64,000 bases of DNA from Marinobacter sp. JH2 (GTDB taxonomy: Bacteria > Pseudomonadota > Gammaproteobacteria > Pseudomonadales > Oleiphilaceae), in assembly GCF_004353225.1 (NCBI RefSeq), contig NZ_CP037934.1:3162001-3226000 (forward strand), in the 5' to 3' direction. Position 1 is the stretch's first letter, and each line of letters opens with the position of its first letter. The position numbers and the translations under genes were made by a program. Below are positions 46,143-54,550 of this stretch, piece after piece. The notes beneath the pieces were generated by a model. It was given only the letters and a program-made list of their open reading frames with translations. It was not told where the DNA came from and ran no database searches.

Positions 46143-47139
46143 CCAAAAACAGAAACCCGTTAATCCTCGTGGTGCCGCCACGCGTTCGAAATCTCCGATT
46201 AATAATCAGGCCAGAAGTTATTTGGACCACCATCGCAAGGTGGCCCGGGCCTCTGCCCAGCGTTTGCTGAAAACGCCGGTTGCCAGTGCAATGACATGGA
46301 CAGTGATGGGCGTGGCACTGGCGTTGCCGGTGGCTTTGTTGCTATTGCTGACCAGTTTGCAGGGTGTGAGTGCCGGTTGGGAGAGCAGCGCTCGGATCAC
46401 CGCCTACCTGAGTCTGGATACCTCTGTGCAACAGGCTCAAAAGCTTACTCGCGATATAGACAGTGACGGCCGGATTTTGTCGGTCGAGCTGGTGGAGCGG
46501 GATCAAGCTTTGGTTGAGTTTCGGGAGGCTTCCGGTTTGGGCGATGCGCTGGATTTTCTAGGCGACAACCCGTTGCCGCATACATTACTGATTACCCCTC
46601 AAGAGAATGCCCGCACGGCCGCGAGTGTGCAGGCTTTGGTAGTCTTTATTGAAGGTATGGGGCGGGTGGATCAGGTTCAGGTCGATCTGGGTTGGTTGCA
46701 GCGTTTGAATGCCATGACCGAAATTTTGGCGCGAGCGGTGTGGGCATTGTCATTGCTATTGGGCGCGGCGGTGATCCTGGTGATTGGTAATACCGTACGT
46801 TTAGCGATCGAGAATCGTCGCGATGAAATTCTGGTGGCGAAACTGGTCGGTGGCACAGATGCGTTTGTCCGTAGGCCGTTTTTGTACTCCGGTGCTTGGT
46901 TTGGTTTGGGAGGCGGTCTGGTTGCCTGGGTGTTAATACAGGCCTCGTTGTGGTGGCTAAACGGCCCCATAGAACGTTTGGCCGATTTGTATCGCAGTGA
47001 ATTTGCTTTGCAGGGGCTAGGCTTCGAGGGCGCGGCAGCATTGATTATCATCGCAATGCTGTTAGGCTGGCTAGGCGCTTGGGTGGCAGTGAAGCGTCAT
47101 CTGGACGATATAGAGCCGGGTGAGATAGCCGGCGGGTGA
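46132..47139 (+). CDS. ftsX: cell division protein FtsX
   Basis: A 335-aa inner-membrane partner of FtsE. A long cytoplasmic basic N-terminus (about 60 residues) precedes helix 1 (ASAMTWTVMGVALALPVALLLLL, partly quoted). A periplasmic loop (WESSARITAYLSLD...) follows, then three helices with RLAIENRRDEILVAKLVGGTDAFVRRPF between them and a C-terminal VAVKRHLDDIEPG. Four helices and this order fit FtsX. It is the last gene of ftsY-ftsE-ftsX; rpoH follows 206 bases on with its own promoter region. Confidence 0.95.
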   Translation: MAADQKQKPVNPRGAATRSKSPINNQARSYLDHHRKVARASAQRLLKTPVASAMTWTVMGVALALPVALLLLLTSLQGVSAGWESSARITAYLSLDTSVQQAQKLTRDIDSDGRILSVELVERDQALVEFREASGLGDALDFLGDNPLPHTLLITPQENARTAASVQALVVFIEGMGRVDQVQVDLGWLQRLNAMTEILARAVWALSLLLGAAVILVIGNTVRLAIENRRDEILVAKLVGGTDAFVRRPFLYSGAWFGLGGGLVAWVLIQASLWWLNGPIERLADLYRSEFALQGLGFEGAAALIIIAMLLGWLGAWVAVKRHLDDIEPGEIAGG

Positions 47140-47271
47140 CGCAGGTCACGGGAATACCGTATTGAAATTAGAGCTTGTTCTGGCGTAGCTTAATGCGATT
47201 GCAGTAGCGTTTCAGGTAGGCACGGTGAGTTTTTCAGATTGTTGATAATTAACGTTTTACTGGAATTCTCG

Positions 47272-47299
47272 GGAACTTATTAAGATCTTGGCGGCCTTA
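47272..47299 (+). promoter_or_regulatory. sigma-E-like promoter candidate for rpoH
   Basis: GGAACTT at 47272-47278 matches the sigma-E -35 exactly. CCTTA at 47295-47299, 16 bases later, is a poor -10 match. E. coli rpoH has a sigma-E promoter, so a similar input here is plausible. The start of rpoH is 47 bases downstream. Confidence 0.45.
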
Positions 47300-47345
47300 C
47301 AGTTTGTTGGTATATTTTAAGCACGTCAGGTTCGGAGGTTAATGC

Positions 47346-48206
47346 ATGGGTACGAGTTTACAGCTGGCTGACAGACTGGTTCCGGGCGCGAATCTAGAAT
47401 CCTATATTCAGGCGGCAAGTCGCATTCCTGTTCTCACAGTAGAAGAAGAGCGGGATTTGGCGGAACGGCTACATTACGACGGCGATGTGGAGGCGGCCCG
47501 GCAGTTGGTGCTTTCTCACCTTCGGTTTGTGGTTCATATCGCTCGCAGTTATTCAGGCTACGGTCTGGCTCAGGCTGATTTGATTCAGGAAGGCAACGTA
47601 GGCTTGATGAAAGCGGTAAAGCGCTTCAATCCAGAATACGGTGTGCGCTTGGTATCGTTTGCCGTGCACTGGATCAAGGCTGAGATTCACGAGTTCATTT
47701 TGCGCAACTGGCGTATCGTGAAAGTGGCGACGACTAAGGCACAGCGTAAGTTGTTCTTTAACTTGCGCAGCCAAAAGAAGAAGCTGGCGTGGTTGAATCA
47801 CGATGAGCTGAATGCGGTCGCGGAAGATTTGGGTGTGGAGCCCAAGGTGGTTCGTGAGATGGAAGGCCGCTTGGCCTCCCGTGATGCGTCGTTTGATGGT
47901 CCAATGGACGACGATGACGATGCCGTTTACCAGGCACCGGCCCATTATCTTGAGGATCGTCGTGCAGATCCGGCCGTGCAGCTTGAGAATTCTAACTGGT
48001 CTGAAGATTCCAATGGCCGCTTGATGCAGGCGTTGAGTGTGCTGGATGAGCGCAGTCAGGATATCCTGCGTGAGCGTTGGTTGACGGACAGTAAGTCGAC
48101 GCTGCATGAGCTGGCGGATAAATATGGCGTTTCTGCGGAGCGGATTCGGCAGTTGGAAAAAAACGCCATGAAGAAGATTAAGGCTCAGATGACGGAAGCG
48201 GCCTGA
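47346..48206 (+). CDS. rpoH: RNA polymerase heat-shock sigma factor RpoH
   Basis: A 286-aa sigma-32. It has region 2 ([36 protein letters not shown]), the diagnostic RpoH box QRKLFFNLR, and region 4 with [23 protein letters not shown]. It controls chaperone and protease genes on heat or misfolding stress; nearby hslO and hslR would be likely targets in this class of bacteria. ATG at 47346 follows TCGGAGG. The leader may hold an RNA thermometer, but I could not fold it. Confidence 0.97.
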   Translation: MGTSLQLADRLVPGANLESYIQAASRIPVLTVEEERDLAERLHYDGDVEAARQLVLSHLRFVVHIARSYSGYGLAQADLIQEGNVGLMKAVKRFNPEYGVRLVSFAVHWIKAEIHEFILRNWRIVKVATTKAQRKLFFNLRSQKKKLAWLNHDELNAVAEDLGVEPKVVREMEGRLASRDASFDGPMDDDDDAVYQAPAHYLEDRRADPAVQLENSNWSEDSNGRLMQALSVLDERSQDILRERWLTDSKSTLHELADKYGVSAERIRQLEKNAMKKIKAQMTEAA

Positions 48207-48230
48207 TAGCCCTTTTGTTTTGAGTGTTTG

Positions 48231-48267
48231 AAAACGCCACCACCGTTTTGCGGTTGGTGGCGTTTTT
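48231..48267 (+). terminator. intrinsic terminator after rpoH
   Basis: AAAACGCCACCACCG pairs with CGGTTGGTGGCGTTTT across a 5-base loop and ends in T. It is 25 bases after the rpoH stop. Confidence 0.88.
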
Positions 48268-48311
48268 GTTTGTATAATCCTGATACTTGTATAAATTCAT
48301 GCATCCGGGGT

Positions 48312-48424
48312 GAAGGGGTTGGAGCAGCCTTTCCAAAAACCGCTCCTGCGGCACATCCATGTGACGCTTCTGCTCCGCCATCCTTGGCTGCGCACATTTT
48401 TGGAAAGGCTGCCCCAACCCCTTC
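48312..48424. repeat. 113-bp element with 28-bp terminal inverted repeats
   Basis: Arms 48312-48339 and 48397-48424 are inverted repeats matching at 27 of 28 bases and flank 57 bases with smaller palindromes (CCGC/GCGG, CACAT/ATGTG). The size and shape suggest a miniature inverted-repeat or REP-like intergenic element. No target duplication is obvious, and it encodes no protein. Confidence 0.7.
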
Positions 48425-48452
48425 GTCAAACCTTTGAGTGGGATTCCAGAAA

Positions 48453-49364
48453 ATGACTACAACACTTCCTCGTATCGCCTTTCTTGGCATTGGTTTGATG
48501 GGCGCGCCTATGACGAGAAACCTGCTGAATGCGGGTTATTCAATGACGTTGTGGAACCGAACGGAGAGTAAGTGCGAGCCGTTTGCCGACGAAGCCACCA
48601 TCGCCCAATCGCCGGCCGAAGCGGTTGCCGATGCGGATGTGGTGATCACCATGCTGGAGAACGGGCAGGTGGTGGATGATGTGTTGGTTGAGCAGGGCGC
48701 GATTGCTGCGTTGAAGGCGGGTGCGCTGCTGATTGATATGAGTTCGGTGCAGCCGTCGGTAGCGCGTGGTCATGCGGCGCTGGCGGCGAAGCGGAGTGGG
48801 GGGTATTTGGATGCACCGGTGTCGGGTGGCACGGTGGGTGCGGCTGAGGCTCGGTTGAGCATTATGGCGGGTGGTTCCGAGACGGATGTGGCTCGGGCTC
48901 TGCCGGTGTTTGAAGTGCTGGGGAAGTGCACTCACATTGGGCCGACGGGGGCCGGGCAGCTGGCTAAGTTGGCGAATCAGGCGATTGTCGGGATTACCAT
49001 TGGTGCGGTGTCGGAAGCTTTGCTGTTGGCGGCCAAGGGCGGAGCGGATCCAGCGGCGGTTCGGGAGGCTTTGATGGGCGGGTTTGCCGGGAGTCGAATT
49101 CTGGAATTGCACGGTCAGCGGATGATTGATCGGGATTTTGCGCCGGGTGCGCCCGCACGGATTCAATTAAAGGATTTACGGATGATTCTGGATGAGGCCC
49201 GTGCCGAAGGGCTGACGTTGCCGCTGTCACAGCAGGTGCATAATGAATACTTGTCGCTGATGGCGAGCGGACACAGTGAGGTGGACCACAGCGGGCTTTT
49301 GCTTGAGCTGGAACACTTGAACGGCACGTTGATGGGGTCTCTGGGCCGTGGACCCAAGGAATAA
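48453..49364 (+). CDS. 2-hydroxy-3-oxopropionate reductase / 3-hydroxyacid dehydrogenase
   Basis: A 303-aa beta-hydroxyacid dehydrogenase. NAD(P)-binding GIGLMGAPMTRNLL near the N-terminus, catalytic-lysine region GPTGAGQLAKLANQ (Lys in KLANQ) and DAPVSGGTVGAAEA are all present. Next to hydroxypyruvate isomerase it most likely reduces tartronate semialdehyde to glycerate (GlxR/GarR), but 3-hydroxyisobutyrate dehydrogenases share these motifs. ATG at 48453 is chosen over GTG at 48438. It is followed 22 bases later by hyi. Confidence 0.85.
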   Translation: MTTTLPRIAFLGIGLMGAPMTRNLLNAGYSMTLWNRTESKCEPFADEATIAQSPAEAVADADVVITMLENGQVVDDVLVEQGAIAALKAGALLIDMSSVQPSVARGHAALAAKRSGGYLDAPVSGGTVGAAEARLSIMAGGSETDVARALPVFEVLGKCTHIGPTGAGQLAKLANQAIVGITIGAVSEALLLAAKGGADPAAVREALMGGFAGSRILELHGQRMIDRDFAPGAPARIQLKDLRMILDEARAEGLTLPLSQQVHNEYLSLMASGHSEVDHSGLLLELEHLNGTLMGSLGRGPKE

Positions 49365-49386
49365 GATTCGGTTTTAGGAGATTGCT

Positions 49387-50166
49387 ATGCCCCGTTTTGC
49401 TGCTAATTTGTCGATGCTGTTCACTGAGGTGCCGTTTCTTGAGCGGTTTGCCAGAGCCCGAGCTGTCGGGTTCACTGGCGTGGAGTATTTGTTTCCATAC
49501 GAGTGGCCCGCTGAGGCGATTGCGGCGGAGCTGAAGGCGAATGTGCTGACTCAGGTATTGTTTAATCTACCGCCGGGGGATTGGCAGGCGGGCGAGCGGG
49601 GTATTGCCTGTTTGCCGGACCGGGTTGAGGAGTTTCGGGCTGGGGTGGAGCAAGGCATCGTTTATGCGAAGGTGCTGGGTTGTAAACAGTTGAATTGTTT
49701 GGCGGGCTTAAAGCCGGAAGCGCTAAGCGAAGACGAAGCCTGGCGCACACTGGTGACGAATGTTCAGTATGCCGCCGAGCGATTTTCCGAGGCTGGGTTG
49801 ACCTTGTGTCTGGAGGCGATTAATTCTCGTGTGGATATGCCGGGTTTTATGTTGGATACCACCGGCAAGGTGATGGCGTTGATTGAAGAGGTGGATGCCG
49901 ATAATGTGCGTCTACAGTTCGACATTTATCACATGCAGGTTATGGAAGGGGGCCTGGTCCGGTCTATGGAGTGTTTGCTGCCGTGGATTGCTCACGTGCA
50001 ATTTGCTGATAATCCGGGCCGGCACGAACCGGGCACCGGCGAGATTAACTTTTCGAATGTTTTTACAGCGTTGGATAACATGGGGTACGGGGGCTGGGTC
50101 AGTGCAGAGTACAGACCTTCAGGGGTAACAGAACAGACGCTGGGATGGTTCAGCTCCAAAGCTTGA
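49387..50166 (+). CDS. hyi: hydroxypyruvate isomerase Hyi
   Basis: A 259-aa TIM-barrel isomerase interconverting hydroxypyruvate and tartronate semialdehyde. It opens MPRFAANLSMLFTEVPFLERF and has FTGVEYLFPYEWP, LCLEAINSRVDMPGFML, LQFDIYHMQVMEGG and HVQFADNPGRHEPGTGEINF. The metal-binding Glu, Asp, His and Glu are all visible. With the reductase upstream it forms part of the glyoxylate/glycerate pathway; glyoxylate carboligase (gcl) and glycerate kinase are not in this window. TTTTAGGAG precedes the start. Confidence 0.94.
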   Translation: MPRFAANLSMLFTEVPFLERFARARAVGFTGVEYLFPYEWPAEAIAAELKANVLTQVLFNLPPGDWQAGERGIACLPDRVEEFRAGVEQGIVYAKVLGCKQLNCLAGLKPEALSEDEAWRTLVTNVQYAAERFSEAGLTLCLEAINSRVDMPGFMLDTTGKVMALIEEVDADNVRLQFDIYHMQVMEGGLVRSMECLLPWIAHVQFADNPGRHEPGTGEINFSNVFTALDNMGYGGWVSAEYRPSGVTEQTLGWFSSKA

Positions 50167-50270
50167 CCGTCGCCAGACGCGACACCCTCTTACAAGATCG
50201 TAACTGGCCCGCGCTGCCGGTTCTTCGTAACCTTAGTGTTAATGTAATCCGCTATCAGGAGGGCTCACCG

Positions 50271-50951
50271 GTGAAAGCACTGGTAATCGAAGACGATCAG
50301 GATGTAGCAAGTTACCTGGTAAAGGGGCTAAAGGAATCCGACTTCGTAGTGGATCATGCTGCCGACGGTAAAGACGGCATGATGATGGCTGCGAGTGAAG
50401 AATACGACATCATGATTGTGGATCGTATGCTGCCCGGCATGGACGGCCTTTCCATCATCAAGACGGTGCGGGCCACTGGCAACCAGGTTCCCGTGCTGAT
50501 TTTGAGTGCACTGGGCGATGTGGACGACCGGGTTGAAGGTCTGCGCGGGGGTGGTGATGATTACCTGACTAAACCATTCTCGTTCACCGAATTGCTGGCG
50601 CGGATCGAATCTTTGGTACGCCGCAACCGACAGGCGGCAGAAACCGAAACGGTTTTGAAAGTGGCCGACCTGGAGATGGATCTGCTCGCGCGTACCGTCA
50701 AGCGCTCCGGTCAGAACATTGATGTTCAGCCCCGTGAGTTCCGGTTGTTGGAATATCTGATGCGTAACGCCGGCCAGGTGGTCACCCGAACCATGCTGCT
50801 GGAGAAGGTTTGGGACTATCACTTTGATCCCCAGACTAACGTGATTGACGTGCACATCAGCCGTCTGCGCGCGAAAATCGATAAAGAATTCGACACACCC
50901 TTGCTGCAAACAGTCCGGGGTGCGGGATACATGCTGCGTGAAACTGCTTAG
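50271..50951 (+). CDS. OmpR-family response regulator
   Basis: A 226-aa transcription regulator. Receiver: LVIEDDQDVASYL, phospho-acceptor Asp in IMIVDRMLPGMDG, and YLTKPFSF. Winged-helix DNA-binding domain: VQPREFRLLEYLMRNAGQVVTRTMLLEKVWDYHFDPQTNVIDVHISRLRAKID (partly quoted). It belongs to the CusR/QseB-like OmpR group. GTG at 50271 follows CAGGAGGG, and the earlier in-frame start (50145) would overlap hyi. The kinase gene starts inside its end. Its targets are unknown; the neighbours give no clear hint. Confidence 0.93.
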   Translation: MKALVIEDDQDVASYLVKGLKESDFVVDHAADGKDGMMMAASEEYDIMIVDRMLPGMDGLSIIKTVRATGNQVPVLILSALGDVDDRVEGLRGGGDDYLTKPFSFTELLARIESLVRRNRQAAETETVLKVADLEMDLLARTVKRSGQNIDVQPREFRLLEYLMRNAGQVVTRTMLLEKVWDYHFDPQTNVIDVHISRLRAKIDKEFDTPLLQTVRGAGYMLRETA

Positions 50952-52416
50952 TCAGCTCAGAACGTCGTCTTTCCAGCTGGCGCTGCTTTATATGGTGGTG
51001 TTTGCCACCTCGGTATTTTTGCTTTTGGCATTTATATACTGGCGCACAGCGGGATTCATGACCGCTCAGACTGATGAGACGATCGAGGCCGAAATTGCAG
51101 GCCTCGCGGAGCAGTACCGAGGGCGAGGCGTTAACGGGTTAATTACCATTATCCGGGAACGTGTCGCACGAGACCCCAACGCTAAAACAGTTTACCTTCT
51201 TTCTACGGATGATCTGCTGAAACTGGCAGGTAATATTGAAGCCTGGCCGGAAGGCAGCCGCACGGCAGAAAGCGGTTGGATTAACTTTACGCTGGACTCC
51301 AGCGTAGGCTGGCAAGGCCCGGAACGATTAGCCCGTGCCCGTATCTTTGATGTACAGGGCGGCCTTAGATTGTTGGTCGGGCGCGACGTCGATGAACTGA
51401 CCAGCCTCAAACGAGTGATCGAAGGTGCCATTAACTGGGGTATGGGTATTACCCTGGCGCTGGCTTTGTTGGGTGGCTTTTTAATGAGCCGAAGTACCAC
51501 CCGCCGTATCGAAGTAATCAACAACACCTCTCGCCGTATCATGAACGGCCATCTTTCCTTGCGAATTCCGACCCGCGGTACCGAAGACGATTTTGACCAG
51601 CTGGCCGAAAACCTGAACCAGATGCTCGATCGTATTGTGTATTTGATGGAAGGCATTCGACACGTTTCCGACAGCATTGCTCACGATTTAAGAACCCCGC
51701 TGACACGGCTGCGCAACCAGCTGGAGCGAACCCTGATTTCTGTGGATAACGACGAGGCCAGGGAACAGGTTGGCCGGGCTGTGGGCGAGGCCGATCAGCT
51801 GCTAGCCACTTTCAATGCGTTGCTGAGAATTGCTCGGCTGGAAACCCGTGGCAATACAGCTGACATGAAAGTGATCTCGCTGGATGAGTTGGTGTGTGAT
51901 GCTTGCGAGCTCTACGAAGCGCTGGCCGAAGACAAAGATCAGCAGTTTAAGCAGGTGATGGAGCCCAAAGTGATGATTGAGGGTGACCGGGATCTGCTGT
52001 TTCAGATGGTCAGTAACCTGATCGATAATGCGATCAAGTACACGCCTGAGCAAGGCGGTATTGTGGTTGTGGTTCGTAAAGAGGGAGCCAGTGCCATTTT
52101 CGAGGTGCAGGACTCCGGTATTGGTATTCCGGATGATGAAAAAGATCAGGTGTTTCAGCGTTTCTACCGGGTTGGTAAAAGTCGATCATTACCCGGAAAC
52201 GGCTTGGGCTTGAGCTTGGTCAGTGCAGTGGCAGAGATTCACCAAGGAGAAATTCTGCTGAGTGACAGTCACCTCGACGCGGAGATGCCGGGGCTAACGG
52301 TTGCGGTGAAAATGCCTGCGTTCACCGGGGTAAGAAAGCGTATTAAGGCGGCCCAGATTGAGCAGATCCCCGACGGTGCGGATGAGGCGCGCTCATCCGC
52401 AGACAGTCAGGCGTAA
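50938..52416 (+). CDS. sensor histidine kinase
   Basis: A 492-aa partner of the preceding regulator, in the inner membrane. Helix 1 (residues 14-37), a short periplasmic loop of about 130 residues and helix 2 (about 165-188) precede HAMP. The dimerisation helix has SIAHDLRTPLTRLRNQLE with phospho-His, and the ATPase domain has NLIDNAIKYTPEQGG, VQDSGIGIPDDEK and GNGLGLSLVSAV. The start GTG at 50938 overlaps the regulator by 14 bases. The signal is unknown. It converges with a small gene, whose stop lies 2 bases beyond its own. Confidence 0.92.
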   Translation: MKLLSQLRTSSFQLALLYMVVFATSVFLLLAFIYWRTAGFMTAQTDETIEAEIAGLAEQYRGRGVNGLITIIRERVARDPNAKTVYLLSTDDLLKLAGNIEAWPEGSRTAESGWINFTLDSSVGWQGPERLARARIFDVQGGLRLLVGRDVDELTSLKRVIEGAINWGMGITLALALLGGFLMSRSTTRRIEVINNTSRRIMNGHLSLRIPTRGTEDDFDQLAENLNQMLDRIVYLMEGIRHVSDSIAHDLRTPLTRLRNQLERTLISVDNDEAREQVGRAVGEADQLLATFNALLRIARLETRGNTADMKVISLDELVCDACELYEALAEDKDQQFKQVMEPKVMIEGDRDLLFQMVSNLIDNAIKYTPEQGGIVVVVRKEGASAIFEVQDSGIGIPDDEKDQVFQRFYRVGKSRSLPGNGLGLSLVSAVAEIHQGEILLSDSHLDAEMPGLTVAVKMPAFTGVRKRIKAAQIEQIPDGADEARSSADSQA

Positions 52417-52418
52417 TC

Positions 52419-52700
52419 TCAGTGGCTGGCGCGGAAACGGTTAACTTGCGCCATTAAAGGGCTGAATAGTGCTTCCGCACGCCCTTCAACTAGCTTGGTC
52501 AGCCCTTCAAATTGAGCACGACGGTGATCCACTTTCACCTGCAGGCTGTCCCACTCACCTTCCAGGTGCTTTTGCTCAGCCATCATAAAGGCCGCAATGT
52601 TGTGGCGGTTTACCTTGTTGGTGATGCCCAGTTCTTCCAGTTTGAAGCCCAAGCTATCAACGCCTTCCAGCGCCAGATTCAGAATCTTTTGAGTGTTCAT
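52419..52700 (-). CDS. small helical protein, function unknown
   Basis: A 93-aa protein with no signal peptide. It appears largely alpha-helical and charged (MNTQKILNLALEGVDSLGFKL, then a Gln/Lys/Glu/Arg-rich stretch). The length and shape recall short phasin-like or coiled-coil proteins, but I recognise no family. ATG at 52700 follows GTGGAGACAC; an ATG further upstream (52715) is unsupported. Confidence 0.6.
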   Translation of the reverse strand: MNTQKILNLALEGVDSLGFKLEELGITNKVNRHNIAAFMMAEQKHLEGEWDSLQVKVDHRRAQFEGLTKLVEGRAEALFSPLMAQVNRFRASH

Positions 52701-52880
52701 GGTGTGTCTCCACAAAATGGTGAGTAAGGGGTAGTGAGGGGGAAAATATCGATAGTGTCTAGAGTGTGCAACCTAATTTCCTGGCAGGGGAGATGTTGTG
52801 GCGGCTCTTTCCAAAAGGTAATGCAGTGGCCACTGCTGGGTAATGGTCAAACTGCATAATGGTTATTGTAGATGAAGAAG

Positions 52881-52952
52881 CAGGCCCGCTAAGGTTGCTT
52901 CTTCCTCCAGCACAGCGCTAGCCTTATACCCCGTGATCCACGGGGTTTTTTT
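52881..52952 (+). ncRNA. candidate small RNA or greB leader with terminator
   Basis: Bases 52874-52904 can form a hairpin (GAAGAAGCA with TGCTTCTTC). A single-stranded-like stretch follows, and then CCCCGTG/CACGGGG with seven T (52929-52952) makes a strong intrinsic terminator on the plus strand. CATAAT-like -10 sequence occurs near 52853. A transcript starting near 52865 would be roughly 90 bases. This could be a stand-alone small RNA or an attenuated leader of greB, whose start lies 41 bases after the T-run. I know no matching family. Confidence 0.45.
52929..52952 (+). terminator. intrinsic terminator upstream of greB
   Basis: A seven-pair stem (CCCCGTG with CACGGGG), three-base loop ATC and seven T. 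It is oriented toward greB, which makes it an attenuator or the end of a small RNA rather than the end of any known gene. Confidence 0.85.
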
Positions 52953-52993
52953 ATGCCCCCACATTCTCCAGTCAGGTTGAGCGCAAACGTATC

Positions 52994-53497
52994 ATGGTAA
53001 AACCCACATCTTCGCCCCGCTACATTACTCCAGACGGCGAACAGGCGCTGCGAGAAGAGCTTCAGTACCTGTGGAAAATCAAGCGACCCGAAGTCACCCA
53101 AGCCGTGCGGGAAGCAGCCGCTCAAGGCGATCGCTCTGAAAACGCGGAATACATCTACGGAAAGAAACAATTGCGAGAGATTGATCGCCGGGTACGTTTT
53201 CTCAGCAAGCGGCTGGATGAGTTGACGGTCGTAGATCGGCTGCCGGAGGACCAATCTCGTGTGTATTTCGGAGCTTGGGTAACGGTCGAAGATGAAGATG
53301 GCGAGGAACAAACCTATCGTTTGGTGGGGGCGGATGAGTTTGATCTGACCAAAGGCTATTTAAGTATTAATGCGCCGCTGGCGAGAGCACTGATAGGAAA
53401 GCATCTTGATGATGACGTGTCGGTGAAAACACCCGATGGTTGGAAAAACGTTGTCATTACAGGCATTCGGTATAACGCTAACACGTCCACCGAGTGA
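52994..53497 (+). CDS. greB: transcript cleavage factor GreB
   Basis: A 167-aa factor that rescues backtracked RNA polymerase by stimulating transcript cleavage. The coiled-coil tip has AAAQGDRSENAEYIYGKKQLREIDRRV (partly quoted), including the acidic D and E pair that acts in cleavage. The C-terminal globular part has LGADEFD-like LVGADEFD, SPLARALIGK-like INAPLARALIGK and VVITGIRY. GreB rather than GreA is indicated by the basic patch KIKRPEVTQAV and the ending. Its upstream region holds a terminator. Confidence 0.93.
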   Translation: MVKPTSSPRYITPDGEQALREELQYLWKIKRPEVTQAVREAAAQGDRSENAEYIYGKKQLREIDRRVRFLSKRLDELTVVDRLPEDQSRVYFGAWVTVEDEDGEEQTYRLVGADEFDLTKGYLSINAPLARALIGKHLDDDVSVKTPDGWKNVVITGIRYNANTSTE

Positions 53498-53605
53498 GAA
53501 ATGTCACAAAATCGTCTAATCGGTGAGCGGTTTGTCGATTTTGGCGATACACTGATCAAAAATTGTCACTCCAACTGAGTGCGCGCTCTGATCAGGATGA
53601 TTGCC

Positions 53606-54079
53606 ATGAATGCCGCTAACTACACCCCCGGAAAAACGTCAGGCCACGGCTTTTGGGGAGCGTGCATCGGATTGATGCTAGGGATTGGGTTGTCGTTGCC
53701 GACGTATGGTCAGGCATTGACCAGGGATGCCGACGCCTCGGTGTTTGAATACGAAGAGCGCTCCACCATTGAAACGATTCCTTTCCGTTCGATGGAGGAA
53801 GAAGTGTTGGCAAACACCGTTATCGAAGGCGGGCTAGCCGCTCCTGCCGCGGGTGTACCCGTGCAGGCGGGAAAAAACGCGGACTTTTATCTTGATCCCC
53901 TGGCACTTCAACCCCGGGACGAACGGACCGATCTGGGGCGGTCAGAAATCCCGGTGGATATCCGTTTCGCCAACCCGAAAGTGGTGCCGGGTCAGACTCA
54001 CAGCAATAACTACTTGATCCGCCCACCTCAGAACCGAACTTACGACGCGCTTAATGTGAACATGACCGAGCGGCCATAA
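53606..54079 (+). CDS. exported protein, function unknown
   Basis: A 157-aa protein with a signal peptide (hydrophobic FWGACIGLMLGIGLSLP, cleavage near TYGQA). The mature part is acidic and repetitive only weakly, with VIEGGLAAPAAGVPVQAG and PRDERTDLGRSEIPVDIRFANPKVVPGQTHSNNYLI. I recognise no family. ATG at 53606 with AGGATG upstream is preferred to ATG at 53597. It stands alone between greB and a convergent minus-strand gene. Confidence 0.6.
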   Translation: MNAANYTPGKTSGHGFWGACIGLMLGIGLSLPTYGQALTRDADASVFEYEERSTIETIPFRSMEEEVLANTVIEGGLAAPAAGVPVQAGKNADFYLDPLALQPRDERTDLGRSEIPVDIRFANPKVVPGQTHSNNYLIRPPQNRTYDALNVNMTERP

Positions 54080-54090
54080 CTTCCGTTGGC

Positions 54091-54402
54091 TTAGGCCGCA
54101 GCGCTGTCTTGCTGCTCCGGTTTGCTCAGCACGTCGTTATAGAAAAACTCGAGAGCTTGTCTGGCTTGGTTGAGCCGCGCCCGAGACACGCGCAATTGTT
54201 CATTTAGATACGCAAAAAAACGCGCCTGATCGTCGTCCGACAGGGTTCCAGGGTCTTGCAGATTATGAAATAGCACGAAACGGCTAATCCAATGCAGGTA
54301 GGTCTGTTCTGCCCGCTGGTTCAGTTCGCGTTTGTGAATAGCAGCTTGAACAAGGTTCACCAAGCCGGGGCGTGACTGCTCCAGCGCTTCAGTAATATCC
54401 AT
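54091..54402 (-). CDS. stand-alone integrase N-terminal SAM-like domain protein
   Basis: A 103-aa protein consisting almost wholly of a core-binding (SAM-like) domain as in tyrosine and integron integrases: TYLHWISRFVLFHN, then DQARFFAYLNEQLRVSRARLNQARQALEFFYNDVL (partly quoted), which closely follows the integron integrase pattern. No catalytic domain (R-H-R-Y) follows. The remainder is a short polar tail. It could be a DNA-binding protein derived from an integrase or a relic. I found no attC-like arrays nearby. Confidence 0.65.
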   Translation of the reverse strand: MDITEALEQSRPGLVNLVQAAIHKRELNQRAEQTYLHWISRFVLFHNLQDPGTLSDDDQARFFAYLNEQLRVSRARLNQARQALEFFYNDVLSKPEQQDSAAA

Positions 54403-54510
54403 GTGTAAGATCTTCCGAATGACTTGTTGTTCTTATGGTGCGCGCATCATATGACAAACGTTTGAAAGGCGCAAAGATGAAGCGAAAGAAGGGGCGTTAC
54501 GGGGAAGAGT

Positions 54511-54538
54511 GCTGCCGCCGCTAGTGAGCAGCGGCAGC
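54511..54538 (-). repeat. 12-pair stem-loop downstream of the ACBP gene
   Basis: 54511-54522 pairs with 54527-54538 (one mismatch) across the loop AGTG. It lies 13 bases after the acyl-CoA-binding protein stop on the minus strand and probably ends or stabilises that message, although no T-tract follows. Confidence 0.55.
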
Positions 54539-54550
54539 GACTGAAGCGTT

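Noticed and set aside
48312..48424. A small insertion sequence or attC site
   Set aside because: No transposase, no integron core sites and no target duplication seen; recorded as an inverted-repeat element only.
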